A stretch of 64,000 nt of DNA from DATAGF01 sp963819845 (lineage in GTDB: Bacteria; Actinomycetota; Thermoleophilia; Miltoncostaeales; Miltoncostaeaceae): contig CAWFXQ010000001.1 of assembly GCA_963819845.1 (NCBI GenBank), positions 61,904 to 125,903 of the forward strand. Reading direction: 5' to 3'. The notes below the pieces were generated by a model. The model was not told where the DNA came from, made no database searches, and worked only from the letters and a program-made list of their open reading frames with translations. Below are positions 37,201 through 45,591 of the stretch, piece by piece. The translations under genes and the position numbers were made by a program. Position 1 is the first letter of the stretch. Each line of letters starts with the position of its first letter.

Positions 37201-38013
37201 GGGCCCGCCCGCCCGCCGGCCTGCAGGGGCCGGCCCTCGCCGTCGAAGGCCACGGCGTAGCGCAGGCGCAGCACCGAGGGGTCGACCGCGATGGTCCGCG
37301 CCGCGGCCCGCGCGGCGGCGGCGTCGAGCCCCGCGACGGCGAGCAGGGCGCCGTCGCCCGCGTCGGGGCCCAGCGCGACGGCCGCGGCGAGCGCCCGGGC
37401 CCCGGGAACCGGGCGGCGGGCGTCGGCGTCGGCGCCGAGCGCCGTCACCCGGCCGTCCTCGATCGCGACCGTCAGGCCGGCCCGGTCGGGATCCCGAAGG
37501 CGCGCGGCGCCACGCCGGCTCGCTCCGGGCCAGGTCGGCGCTCGCGCCGACCCGCAGCCGCCAGGGCGCGCCGCCGGTGGCCGGCCACGTCCCGACCACG
37601 GCCCTGCGCGTCCAACAGCCCTCCCCAGTCACGATGGTCCCACCAGACCGCGTCGCCGTCGTCCAGCTCCACCTGCTCGGCCCCCACGGCGAGGCAACCC
37701 CGTTCACGTAGAAGAACCAGTCGCGGGGCCCGTCCGGGCTGCTGCCGCGGCCCAGCATCCGGGCGACGAATTCGCCGCCGTAGGCGGTGTCGACCTCGGT
37801 GGCGCCGCGCAGGGCGCGCATGACCGACTGGCCGGGCTCGGCGCGGACGTCCAGGAGCGGCACGGCGCCGTAGTCGGCCGTGGCGACGATCGCCGCCGCG
37901 GCCTCGCCCGCCGCGGGCTCCTCCTGCGCCCGCCGCTCGCAGCCCGCCGCCAGGGCCGCCGCCGCCAGGAGGGCCGCGAACAGGGCGAGGGATCGCCCGG
38001 GTCGTCGTCGCAC
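37197..38013 (-). CDS. DUF4430 lipoprotein, predicted extracellular corrinoid-binding protein, frameshifted
   Basis: From GTG 38013 a lipoprotein signal (LALFAALLAAAALAAGC) leads to a DUF4430 domain, which is related to the beta domain of transcobalamin: VPLLDVRAEPGQSVMRAL, VDTAYGGEFVARMLGRG, DWFFYVNGV, then VGAEQVELDDGDAVWWDHRDW and VVGTWPATGG. A second region ends TIAVDPSVLRLRYAVAFDGE. Breaks lie near 37,690, 37,610 and 37,498; at 37,610 GTCCAAC would become in-frame if GTCGAC. Directly downstream of a cobalamin riboswitch and first in the ECF operon, so capture of B12 or cobinamide outside the membrane is the likely role. Confidence 0.85.
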
Positions 38014-38054
38014 CGATTGCTCCGTTCCTCGAAAGCGCTGTCGGTGCTCGGGCG

Positions 38055-38235
38055 GGGGCAGGTCTCCTGGCTTCCGTTCCCAGCGGCGCCGCGCCTTCCC
38101 GGGTACTCCCCAGTGGCCGGCTTCTCGCCCAGCTGCGCCGCTCCCGGTGACAGTGGCGGGACCGCGCCGGATTCGCACCGGCTTCCCTCGAGCGCCCTCG
38201 CGGGCGACCACCCACCCGAGACGGCCACAGGCTAT
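38055..38235 (-). ncRNA. cobalamin riboswitch
   Basis: Read on the minus strand, the leader contains the conserved series GAAGCCGGTGCGAATCCGGC, GCGGTCCCGCCACTGTCACC, GGGAGC and, near the 3' end, AAGCCAGGAGACCTGCC (B12-box region). This order and spacing are diagnostic of the adenosylcobalamin riboswitch. It ends about 40 bases before the DUF4430 start codon, so it should shut off the ECF operon when B12 is plentiful. Confidence 0.95.
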
Positions 38236-38454
38236 CCGTACGGCGGTGCCACGGTCGACCTTCGGCCAGGCACCAGCGGTTGACAAAGCAAATGAGCGTC
38301 CTCTACACCTCAAGGCATACCTACAAAAAGCTCCTACAACGACGGCGCCTTCAACGGGCGCTCCGCCACGATCGGAAGGCCCCACTTGGGTGAGGATCAG
38401 GACAGAGTCCCGCTCCCGTCGCCGCTCCCCCGGAGCGACGGCCCCGGCGGCACG

Positions 38455-39027
38455 ATGCACGACGAGCTCCTGACGCCGGAGGAGGCGAGGGCGCTCATCC
38501 TGGCGGCGTCCGGCCGCGCTCCCACCGGCGTCCGCAACCGCGCGCTGGTGGCGATGATGTACCGGTCCGGGCTGCGCCCGGGCGAGGCGCTCGGCCTGAG
38601 CGTCGACGACCTGGACGCCGAGTCCGGCACCGTCCGCGTGCCGGCGCGCAAGGGCGGCAGCCGGCGCACGACGGGCGTGGACGCCACGACGCGCCGCCTG
38701 GTGGCGGCGTGGATGGGCCGGCGCGCCCAGCGCGGCATCGACCTCTCGGCGCCCCTGTTCTGCACGCTGGCCGGCGAGCCGCTGAAGGCGGCCTACGTGC
38801 GCGAGCTGCTGCCGCGGCTGGCGCGGCGGGCGGGCATCGCCAAGCGGGTCCACCCCCTCGCCCTGCGCTACGCCAACGCGGCCGAGCTGGCCGAGGAGGG
38901 GCTGCCGGCGCCGATGATCGACCGGCACCTCGGCGTGGCCCCGGTGGGCGGCGCCCGCCGCTACCGGAGGCCGGTCAGCGAGTCGGAGGTCGCCGTGGCG
39001 ATCGCGGCCCGGGAGTGGTCCCTCTAG
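38455..39027 (+). CDS. tyrosine-recombinase-like protein with degenerate active site
   Basis: A 190-residue protein matching only the catalytic domain of XerC/D-type recombinases. The first catalytic Arg is present in YRSGLRPGEALGL, and the active-site beta strand in VRVPARKGGSRRTT. The HxLRH motif has become LALRY (His lost twice, Arg kept), LGH has become LGV, while a candidate nucleophile Tyr remains in GARRYRRP. The N-terminal SAM-like core-binding domain is absent. It may be a DNA-binding remnant without cleavage activity. No obvious strong ribosome binding site; ATG 38455 fits the domain start. Confidence 0.72.
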   Translation: MHDELLTPEEARALILAASGRAPTGVRNRALVAMMYRSGLRPGEALGLSVDDLDAESGTVRVPARKGGSRRTTGVDATTRRLVAAWMGRRAQRGIDLSAPLFCTLAGEPLKAAYVRELLPRLARRAGIAKRVHPLALRYANAAELAEEGLPAPMIDRHLGVAPVGGARRYRRPVSESEVAVAIAAREWSL

Positions 39028-39071
39028 GCGGCGGTGATCCGGGCGGGGCGCAGCGCCGTAAGGTGCTCTGA

Positions 39072-39665
39072 ATGGCCGCCGACCGCCTTCCGTCCGAGCT
39101 CACCCGCCTCGCCGACGAGGATCTGCTGACCCTCGTCGAGCGGGGGGACGCGGACGCCTTCGAGGTCATCTACGAGCGCCACTCGCGGGTGGCGTTCTCG
39201 CTCGCCTTCCGCCTCCTGGGCGACCGGCCGTCGGCGGAGGACCTCGTGCAGGACGCCTTCCTCGCGGTCTGGCGCGGCGCCGCCTCCTACTCGTCGGCCC
39301 GGGGCAGCGTCCGCAACTGGCTCCTGTCGATCCTCCACAACCGCGGGGTGGACCGCCTGCGTACGCTCGCGGCGATGAACCGCCGCCAGGAGGCGCTCGA
39401 GCAGGTCGAGCTGCGCCGCCCCGACGAGCCCGACGCCGCGGCGCTGGGCATCGGCCAGGCGCTGGCCGGCACCGTGCGGGAGGAGCTCAGCACCCTCCCC
39501 GGCGAGCAGTTCGAGGTCCTCAAGCTCGCCTACTATGGGGGCTTCACCCACCAGGAGATCGCCGAGATGCTCGAGCTGCCGCTCGGGACGGTGAAGAGCA
39601 GGATGCGGCTCGGGCTCGACCGTCTGCGGCGCGGCCTGGGCGAGGCCGGGATGGCGCCCGCATGA
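39072..39665 (+). CDS. ECF-family RNA polymerase sigma factor (SigK-like)
   Basis: A 197-residue group 4 sigma factor. Region 2 is at residues 20-92 (DADAFEVIYERHSRVAFSLA, GDRPSAEDLVQDAFLAVWRG) and region 4 at about 130-188 (LPGEQFEVLKLAYYGGFTHQ, EIAEMLELPLGTVKSRMRLG). The following gene, overlapping by ATGA, encodes an RskA-type anti-sigma factor, so the pair forms an autoregulated extracytoplasmic signal module. Confidence 0.93.
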   Translation: MAADRLPSELTRLADEDLLTLVERGDADAFEVIYERHSRVAFSLAFRLLGDRPSAEDLVQDAFLAVWRGAASYSSARGSVRNWLLSILHNRGVDRLRTLAAMNRRQEALEQVELRRPDEPDAAALGIGQALAGTVREELSTLPGEQFEVLKLAYYGGFTHQEIAEMLELPLGTVKSRMRLGLDRLRRGLGEAGMAPA

Positions 39666-40396
39666 CCCGCGAGCACGACGCCCTCCGCGACCTGCTGGCC
39701 CCCGTGGCCCTGGGCGCCGCCGACCCCGAGGAGACCGCGCGCGTCGAGGCCCACGCGGCCGAGTGCGCCGTCTGCCGCGAGGAGCTGGCCGGCCTGCGCT
39801 CGGCCTCCGACGTGCTGGCGCTGGCGGTCCCGCAGCGGGAGCCGTCCCCCGCGCTGCGCGCCTCGCTGATGGCGACCGTGCGGGCCGAGGCGGCCGGGCG
39901 GGAGGCACCCCGCGCGACGGCTCCCGCCGCCGCGCCGCGCCGCGGCCTCGGCGAGCGCCTTCGCGGCGCGCTGGGATCGGTGCGCCCCTGGCCGGCGGTC
40001 GCCGTCGTGGGCGCCATCGCGGCCCTGCTGCTGGGCTGGAACATCGTCCTCCAGGCGGGCGACGACCCGGGCGGCGAGAACGTGACCGCCCTGGCCGTGA
40101 CCGGCACCGCCGACGCGCCCGGCGTGAGCGGCCGGGTGGTCTACGTCCCCGACGAGGACACGGCGGTCGTGCGCCTGAGCGGCCTCCCGGTGCTCGACCC
40201 GGGCGACGCCTACCAGCTCTGGGTGGTGCGCGACGGGCAGGCCTCGTCGGCCGGCCTCTTCGAGCCGACCGGGCCGGCCCAGGCCGTGCGTGTCGCCGAG
40301 GATCTCGCCGACGCCGACGCGCTCGCGGTGACGGCCCAGCCGAGCACCAGCCGCACCGCCCCCGAGGGGCCGATCCTGGTCGAGGCGCCCCTCTAG
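39662..40396 (+). CDS. anti-sigma factor, zinc-finger plus RskA domain
   Basis: A 244-residue single-pass membrane anti-sigma factor. The N-terminal zinc-binding anti-sigma domain has HAAECAVC (His31, Cys35, Cys38). One membrane helix, WPAVAVVGAIAALLLGWNIV, lies near residues 111-130. The outer part is an anti-sigma-K (RskA) domain: RVVYVPDEDTAVVRLSGLPV, GDAYQLWVVRDGQASSAGLF and a final TAPEGPILVEAPL. It holds the preceding sigma factor inactive until an external cue. Confidence 0.92.
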   Translation: MTREHDALRDLLAPVALGAADPEETARVEAHAAECAVCREELAGLRSASDVLALAVPQREPSPALRASLMATVRAEAAGREAPRATAPAAAPRRGLGERLRGALGSVRPWPAVAVVGAIAALLLGWNIVLQAGDDPGGENVTALAVTGTADAPGVSGRVVYVPDEDTAVVRLSGLPVLDPGDAYQLWVVRDGQASSAGLFEPTGPAQAVRVAEDLADADALAVTAQPSTSRTAPEGPILVEAPL

Positions 40397-40507
40397 CCCT
40401 CTGGCGTGTCGCCGCCGGGCCCTCGCTTGGGCTGGCGCATCGGACCCGACCCGCCCCCGCTCGCCCCGCCCGAGGGCGCTCCCCCGAGCCGGTATCATCG
40501 GGGCCGC

Positions 40508-40581
40508 GGCGGAGTAGCTCAGCTGGTTAGAGCAGCGGAATCATAATCCGCGTGTCGGGGGTTCGAGTCCCTCCTCCGCTA
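40508..40581 (+). tRNA. tRNA-Met (CAT)
   Basis: A 74-base cloverleaf: acceptor GGCGGAG with CTCCGCT, D arm GCTC/GAGC, anticodon stem GCGGA/TCCGC with loop ATCATAA (anticodon CAT), and T arm GGGGG-TTCGAGT-CCCTC. CAT can also be tRNA-Ile2 with lysidine; the overall form looks like elongator Met. Confidence 0.92.
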
Positions 40582-40650
40582 CCTCCCGAGAAGCCCGCAT
40601 GCGGCCCCCACCCCTGATCGCCGCCACCGGACGGCGAGGCCGGCCCCTGG

Positions 40651-42102
40651 CTAGCCGCGCTCGGGCCCCTGGGCCATCAGCGAGGCGAGGACCTCGCCGG
40701 AGGGTCGCCCGGCGAGCTCGTCGAGCCGCCGGCGGACGGCGGCCAGGTCGGCCCGCTGGTCCCGCGAGAGGGCGCCCCGCTCGGCCCGGCGCAGGAACGC
40801 GATCGTCCGGTCCGCGAGGCGCCGGTCGAGGACGCGGGCGTCGTCCTCCACCAGCTCCCCCGCGCTGGTCAGGAGGCCGGCCGCCTCCTTGCCGAGGCGC
40901 TCGTCGGCCATCACGACGGAGATCAGCGAGAACTGGACGCGCTCGAAGAGGGCGATCCACTCGCGCCCGGGCTCCGTGCTGGCGAGCAGCTCGTCCCGCA
41001 CGCGCCGCAGGGAGCCGACCTCGGCGCTGCGCCCGAGCAGCCGGGCGCCGATCAGCTCGATGGCGCACACGCACTGCTGCAGGAAGGCGATCAGCCCCGA
41101 CTCGGCCTCCTCCTTGATCGGCTCGGGGTTGGCGGGGTGGAACGACTCGCGCGAGTCCCCGGTGAAGGGGCCGGTCTCGAACGTGTAGCCGTAGGTCTTG
41201 CGCAGGGCGGGGTCAGCGATGTGGCGGCTGTAGGCGTAGTCGCTGTGGGTGCCGGTGGTGGGGTAGAGCGCCACGCTCGGCTGCGGCGTGTAGGAGCGCC
41301 CGCGGACGCCCTTGATGGCGTCGACGATGCGCTGGGCGACGGTCTGGAAGCGCAGCAGGTCGCGCGGGTGCATGTACTCCTGGTACCCGGGCGCGATCGG
41401 CTGGCAGGTGCCGGTCGGCAGCGTCGTGAAGACCTTGGTGGGGTCGGTCGTCTGGGTGGGCGCGTGGCCCCACGGGTACAGGATCAGCTCGGAATAGGAG
41501 TGCACGTCCGCGAAGCAGGTGACGCGGTAGGTGTCCAGCAGGTGCTTGACGTTCCGCGTCTCGGGCTCGCTGAAGGCCGAGGGCCCGACGTAGACGTCCG
41601 AGCAGGGCGAGCACGAGGTCGATCCGGCCGTGACCCCCCAGACGACGCCCAGGTTGCGGTTCAGGTCCACGCCGTCGCAGGCCGTGCCCGGGTTGTCGCG
41701 GCGGTTCTTCCGCCACATGTCGTCGACGGTCATGACGTGGTGGCGGCCGTCGGGGTTGCTGCAGGGCAGGATGTAGATGTCGAGCGTCTCGAGGATCAGC
41801 TTGATCTCGCGCGCCGGCCAGGTGCGCCCGCCGAGCACGAGGTCGGTGCCCAGCCGGTAGCTCACGACCAGGTCAACCGCGAGCTCGATCAGCAGGTCGG
41901 GGTTCATCAGCTCGCGCGCGTGGGTGCCGCCCACGAGCAGCGCGCCGCGCCGGTTGCCGCCGGCGCCGGCCCGCAGGCGCAGGCCGTTGACCTCCCGGCC
42001 CTGCACCGACCGCTCGGGCATCAGCAGCCGCGTGCAGTGCTGCGGGAAGAACCCGGCCAGCAGGCTGATGAGCTGATCGATCTGCGCGACGGTGCGGTAC
42101 AT
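40651..42102 (-). CDS. M14-family zinc carboxypeptidase-like protein
   Basis: A 483-residue protein with an N-terminal M14 peptidase domain (to about residue 330). Zinc ligands are in GGTHARELMNPD (HxxE) and CFADVHSYSE (His); substrate-binding DLNRNLG (the Asn-Arg pair) and the catalytic Glu in GYTFETGPF are present. The C-terminal 150 residues are helical and specific to this subgroup. There is no signal peptide, which is unusual for M14 enzymes and suggests a cytoplasmic or non-classical location. Its ATG overlaps the stop of the small upstream gene. Confidence 0.88.
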   Translation of the reverse strand: MYRTVAQIDQLISLLAGFFPQHCTRLLMPERSVQGREVNGLRLRAGAGGNRRGALLVGGTHARELMNPDLLIELAVDLVVSYRLGTDLVLGGRTWPAREIKLILETLDIYILPCSNPDGRHHVMTVDDMWRKNRRDNPGTACDGVDLNRNLGVVWGVTAGSTSCSPCSDVYVGPSAFSEPETRNVKHLLDTYRVTCFADVHSYSELILYPWGHAPTQTTDPTKVFTTLPTGTCQPIAPGYQEYMHPRDLLRFQTVAQRIVDAIKGVRGRSYTPQPSVALYPTTGTHSDYAYSRHIADPALRKTYGYTFETGPFTGDSRESFHPANPEPIKEEAESGLIAFLQQCVCAIELIGARLLGRSAEVGSLRRVRDELLASTEPGREWIALFERVQFSLISVVMADERLGKEAAGLLTSAGELVEDDARVLDRRLADRTIAFLRRAERGALSRDQRADLAAVRRRLDELAGRPSGEVLASLMAQGPERG

Positions 42103-42428
42103 CAGGGAGCCTCCTCGCCCTCTGCGCCGCGGATGCGCTCCTCGAGCCACGCCCTCACGTCGTCGTCGCTCGCGATCAGGCCGGGGTCGAGCGGGCGCAC
42201 GGGCAGGGCGCGCACGAGGCGCACCTCGAAGCCCATCTCCACCAGCCGGGCCGCCGCGGCGAGGTCCACGAGCACCCGCACCTCTCCCTCGGCCCCCTGG
42301 ATCCGGTCGATGTCGAGATCGGCCACGCGCTCCAGGTCGACCGCGCCCTCCGGGCCCAGATGGAGCGTCGCCTCGTACCGTGTCCCGGGGCGATCGGCGG
42401 ACGGACTCTCGTGTCCCTGCTCGTTCAT
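42102..42428 (-). CDS. small acidic protein coupled to the M14 peptidase
   Basis: A 108-residue protein whose stop overlaps the peptidase ATG. It contains ATLHLGPEGAVDLERVADLD, VRVLVDLAAAARLVEMGFEV and a C-terminal helix DDDVRAWLEERIRG. No export signal or membrane helix. Probably a partner or inhibitor of the peptidase by context; family unknown. AGAGGTC precedes the start. Confidence 0.65.
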   Translation of the reverse strand: MNEQGHESPSADRPGTRYEATLHLGPEGAVDLERVADLDIDRIQGAEGEVRVLVDLAAAARLVEMGFEVRLVRALPVRPLDPGLIASDDDVRAWLEERIRGAEGEEAP

Positions 42429-42573
42429 GACCTCTGCCTTTCCGCGAGCCGGCGCGAGAACGAAGGATGATCCGCGACGGTGCGGCGCGCACGCTGCCAC
42501 GCGCCGCTTACGCGGCGCTCACGTCGCGCTTTCGCGAGCGGAGGACGGCCGGAGGACCAACGTCTTCGGGACA

Positions 42574-42592
42574 CCTAACAGATGCTGTTAGG
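42574..42592. promoter_or_regulatory. CCTAACA-N5-TGTTAGG operator-like palindrome
   Basis: A perfect 7-bp inverted repeat with a 5-base centre lies in the 206-base gap between the divergent peptidase operon and the gene at 42,635, 43 bases before that start. Size and symmetry fit a TetR/MarR-type site; no regulator is adjacent. Confidence 0.45.
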
Positions 42593-42634
42593 AATGGTTG
42601 ACGGGCCGACGTCGAGTTCTTAGGGTGGCCGAAC

Positions 42635-43320
42635 ATGCACGCCGGCCCCCCGATCCCCCTCCCGCGCCCGCTGCGCGAGGCGGTCGCCGGAGGGTGGCGG
42701 GGACTGACGGTCGTGCGGGCGCACGACGAGCCCTTCTGGCCGATGCTCGTGCGGGTGGCGGACGGGCCCGCGCTCGGCGCCGACGCCGCGGTGTGGATCG
42801 GCGCGGCCAACGACGGCACGACGCAGGTCCCCGCGCGGATCGTGGCGCGGATCGGCAGCTCGCGCCGGGGGCCCGGCGACGGACGGCTCCTGCTCGACCT
42901 CCGCCTGGCGGCCGTGCGGCGCCTCGTGAGCGACATGGCCCGGGCCGGGGCGGTCCCGCTCGTCGAGGTGTCCCGCGCGGACGACGAGGCGGTGCCGGCA
43001 GGCTGCATCTGCCTGCACCCCGCCCGGGACCTGATGCGCGCCGCGGCCGCGATGGCGGGGGAGTGGCACGCCGACGACCCCGGCCGAGGCTTGCCGTCCT
43101 CCATCTGCCGCCACCTCGAGCGCGACGCCCGCGTCCCGCGGGTCGTGCCCGGCGCCCGCATCGGCGACCCGCCGGCGCTGGTCGTGCCCGCGGGCAGCCC
43201 GGGGTGCGGACCGCCTCCGCCGCCGGCCGGCCACGACCGCCTCACGGTCGCGGAGGTCGCCCTCGGTCCCCGCGCCTGCGTGACCGCCCTCTACGACCTC
43301 GTCGGGCTGCGCCCTCCGAG

Positions 43321-43330
<10 letters not shown>
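42635..43330 (+). CDS. protein of unknown function
   Basis: A 231-residue soluble protein starting ATG. It shows LREAVAGGWRGLTVVRAHDE, PFWPMLVRVADGPALGADAAV and a central CICLHPARDLMRAA with two cysteines; the C-terminal third is Pro/Gly-rich then LTVAEVALGPRACVTALYDL. Codon use is normal for the region. No family recognised. Its last codons overlap the 3' end of the opposite-strand tRNA-Thr by ten bases, so the true C terminus is constrained by the tRNA. Confidence 0.6.
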
Positions 43331-43393
<63 letters not shown>

Positions 43394-43733
43394 GGAGGTC
43401 CCCCTGGCGGAGCCATCCGGAGGGGGACCCAGTCTAGCGGTCGTCCGGCGGAGCGGATGGACGCGATGGCCGCCTGGCACGCCGGCCGGGTGGCCCGGCC
43501 CGATCCGGACCTCGGCGCGGGCTGACCGATCGGCGGGCCGCCGCCGGACATCCTGCCCGTCCGGCGCCGGGAGATCTGGCGGTTCGGGCGGTCACGGCCC
43601 CGGCCTCGTCCGCTGTCCTCCATGTCCGACGCCGGCGTGGCCGCGTGCTTTCCCCGATCGCCGCGACGGCCGCCCCGGCGCCCGTCGCCCTCCCGGCTCG
43701 GGGCGGCCGCTCCGGCGTCGGTCCAGCGGGGCG
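43394..43733. other. 340-base stretch without a convincing gene
   Basis: The only structured element is a hairpin at 43,397-43,429 with a 9-bp stem (GGTCCCCCT with AGGGGGACC), which could end the plus-strand gene before the tRNA or lie in the tRNA-Thr promoter region. The remaining open frames are short and lack starts with ribosome binding sites. Confidence 0.5.
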
Positions 43734-44153
43734 CTAGCCGGGCGGCCCCGGCGCGGCGCCGAGCTGCTGCATCATCCCCATGGCGTCGAAGACGCCCCAG
43801 TGCTCGTGGGCCAGGCCATCGTCGCCGAACCGGACGATGTCGATGGCCTGCACGTCGATGCTCTTGCCGGTCGGCGGCATGCCCATGAACTCGCCCTCGT
43901 GGGTCCCGGTGAACCTCACCCGGGCGACGACCTTCGGGCCGGCGGTCATGACGTCGTCGGCGTGCATGCGCAGGTCGGGGAACGCCGTCCGGTACATCTG
44001 GAAGAACGCCCTGGTGCCCTCCTTCGTCGGCGGGAACCCTCCGGGCAGCTCCTCGTGCTCGACGAAGTCGTCGGCCATCGCCTCGACGAACCCGTCAACG
44101 TCGCCGGCGTTCATGCGGTCGAACATGGTCTGCAGCGTCGCGGCGTGGTCCAT
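43734..44153 (-). CDS. SnoaL-like ester cyclase/NTF2-fold protein
   Basis: A 139-residue SnoaL-like protein: MFDRMNAGDVDGFVEAMADD, FVEHEELPGGFPPTKEG, MYRTAFPDLRMHADDVM, VRFTGTHEGEFMGMPPTGK and DEGLAHEHWGVFDAMGMMQQ-type ending (here DDGLAHEHWGVFD). This is the pattern of the ester-cyclase branch of NTF2-like proteins; the ligand is unknown. Good AGGAGG upstream of the ATG. Confidence 0.9.
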   Translation of the reverse strand: MDHAATLQTMFDRMNAGDVDGFVEAMADDFVEHEELPGGFPPTKEGTRAFFQMYRTAFPDLRMHADDVMTAGPKVVARVRFTGTHEGEFMGMPPTGKSIDVQAIDIVRFGDDGLAHEHWGVFDAMGMMQQLGAAPGPPG

Positions 44154-44406
44154 GGCGAGCCTCCTGTTCCGGGTGGGCGCGATCCTACGACGGGCCGGCG
44201 CCCCAGTGCATCCCCGTCGCGTAGGGACTACGGGCCGGCCGTCGCGAGCCAGGAGGTCGACCTCACGGTGTTCTGATCCCCGACCCGCGGCCGACTCGCG
44301 CCGCGACCTGACGGACCCGGCAGGGGGGGCGAATCCGCGACGAGCCCCGGCAGTGCGACGCGCCGGCGTGAGAGAATCAGCCAGACCCGGAAGTGAGGAC
44401 TAGACC

Positions 44407-44823
44407 ATGGCCACCGGAGACTGCACCAACGAGCGGGTCACCCGGGACGCCGTCCCGGGTGCGCGCGTGCGCGACGCGATGGTGACGTCGCCCAAAACGA
44501 TGCCCGCCGACGGCACCGTCGCGGACCTGCGGGTGATGTTCGCGAACCCCCATGTGATGTCCGCGCTCCTCGTCGACGGCTCGGAGTTCGTCGGCCTCGT
44601 TCATCGGGACGCGCTGCGCGACGATGCGTCCGACGAGCAGCCGGCACGCTCGCTCGCTCGCCGGGAAGTGGCGACGATCGACCCCGAGGCGCCGTTGGCC
44701 GAGGCGTTGGCCGCGCTCGACGAGCACGCCGAGCGCCGGCTCGTGGTGCTGGACCCCGACGGCCGCACGCTGCGCGGGCTGCTTTGCTTGACCACCGATC
44801 GCGGCGGCTTCTGCCAGAGCTGA
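44407..44823 (+). CDS. two-CBS-domain protein
   Basis: A 138-residue protein with a Bateman pair: VRDAMVTSPKTMPADGTVAD then SALLVDGSEFVGLVHRDALR (CBS1), and REVATIDPEAPLAEALAALD then RRLVVLDPDGRTLRGLLCL (CBS2). Such pairs bind adenosine nucleotides and sense energy state. The 253 bases upstream hold no other gene. Confidence 0.9.
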   Translation: MATGDCTNERVTRDAVPGARVRDAMVTSPKTMPADGTVADLRVMFANPHVMSALLVDGSEFVGLVHRDALRDDASDEQPARSLARREVATIDPEAPLAEALAALDEHAERRLVVLDPDGRTLRGLLCLTTDRGGFCQS

Positions 44824-44851
44824 GGGAGCACGTCGGACGAGTCGGTAGGCC

Positions 44852-44870
44852 GCGCGATTAGCTCAGATGG
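44852..44870 (+). other. tRNA 5'-end-like fragment
   Basis: GCGCGATTAGCTCAGATGG looks like an acceptor strand, TA linker and D-arm start of a tRNA, but the sequence then diverges and no anticodon or T arm follows. It abuts the stop of the gene on the opposite strand and could be a relic of integration into a tRNA or chance. Confidence 0.35.
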
Positions 44871-44871
44871 C

Positions 44872-45267
44872 CTAGCTCGCCGCGAACCCCGTGCCGCGCT
44901 CCGCCTTGATTCGCGCCTCGGCGTAGGCAGCGGCCTCCTGCTTCATCCGCGCCTCGTCGACGAATCCTCCGAGCCACCCCGCGAGCGTCCCGAGGACCGC
45001 GCGGGCTTCGTTCGCCCTGTTGGCTGTCTCCCTCTGGTGGTCAGGACCGCCCGTGTATTCGCGCGGCGTTAACGGATCTTCCGGGAACAGCCGCTCGAAC
45101 TCATCGCGCGCCTTGCGCCGGGATGATGTCGATCGCCTCGCCCCGGAGCCGCGTGTAAGAAGTCGGCAGCGCTTCGCCAGTCATCGCCGCCTGCTCAACG
45201 GGTACGGCGGCCAGCGCAGAAGTGATGGCCCCCTGCAAGCGCAGGAAGGGCCCGACGTCGATGGCCA
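44872..45267 (-). pseudogene. hypothetical protein, apparent frameshift
   Basis: Reading from GTG 45267: AIDVGPFLRLQGAITSALAA, TSYTRLRGEAIDIIPA, then near 45,115 the frame shifts by one base and continues KARDEFERLFPEDPLTP, EYTGGPDHQRETANRANEAR and VDEARMKQEAAAYAEARIKA to a TAG. The join IIPA-KARDEFERLF is natural, so an extra C is likely. The result is a helical, charged protein of about 130 residues with no recognised family. Composition is somewhat less GC-rich than neighbours. Confidence 0.5.
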
Positions 45268-45591
45268 CAGCATGGTCCCTTCGGATCGTCGCCCCTGGTC
45301 GGTCGCCCCGGCGCTCTCGCACGCGAGTGTTGCGCGCCGGTTGGCGCCAGGATCAGCGGGATTCTACGAGACTCTGGCGGAGGCGGGTGGGTCCGTCGCG
45401 CGGACGAGATGCCGCTCAGGGGGCCGAGAAAGCGGACGCGGTCGGGACTATCGACCCACGCCCCCGACGGCGGCGGCGACCCGCGCTGACGGTTTTCACG
45501 TCTGCTCCACTCGCCGCGCGGCGTTGACCGGCCCCATCGCCGTCTCGGAAGATGCACGTGGGCTCACCCGGACCTCGCCGGAGGAGAGGGG
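45268..45591. other. 324-base stretch without a convincing gene
   Basis: Several overlapping open frames exist on both strands but none has a credible start, codon pattern or family motif. It is less GC-biased than its surroundings. The last 20 bases hold the GGAGGAGAGGGG ribosome binding region of the methyltransferase gene. Confidence 0.5.

Noticed and set aside
43800..44276. 158-codon plus-strand frame opposite the SnoaL-like gene
   Set aside because: It mirrors a well supported minus-strand gene and has no ribosome binding site or motif.
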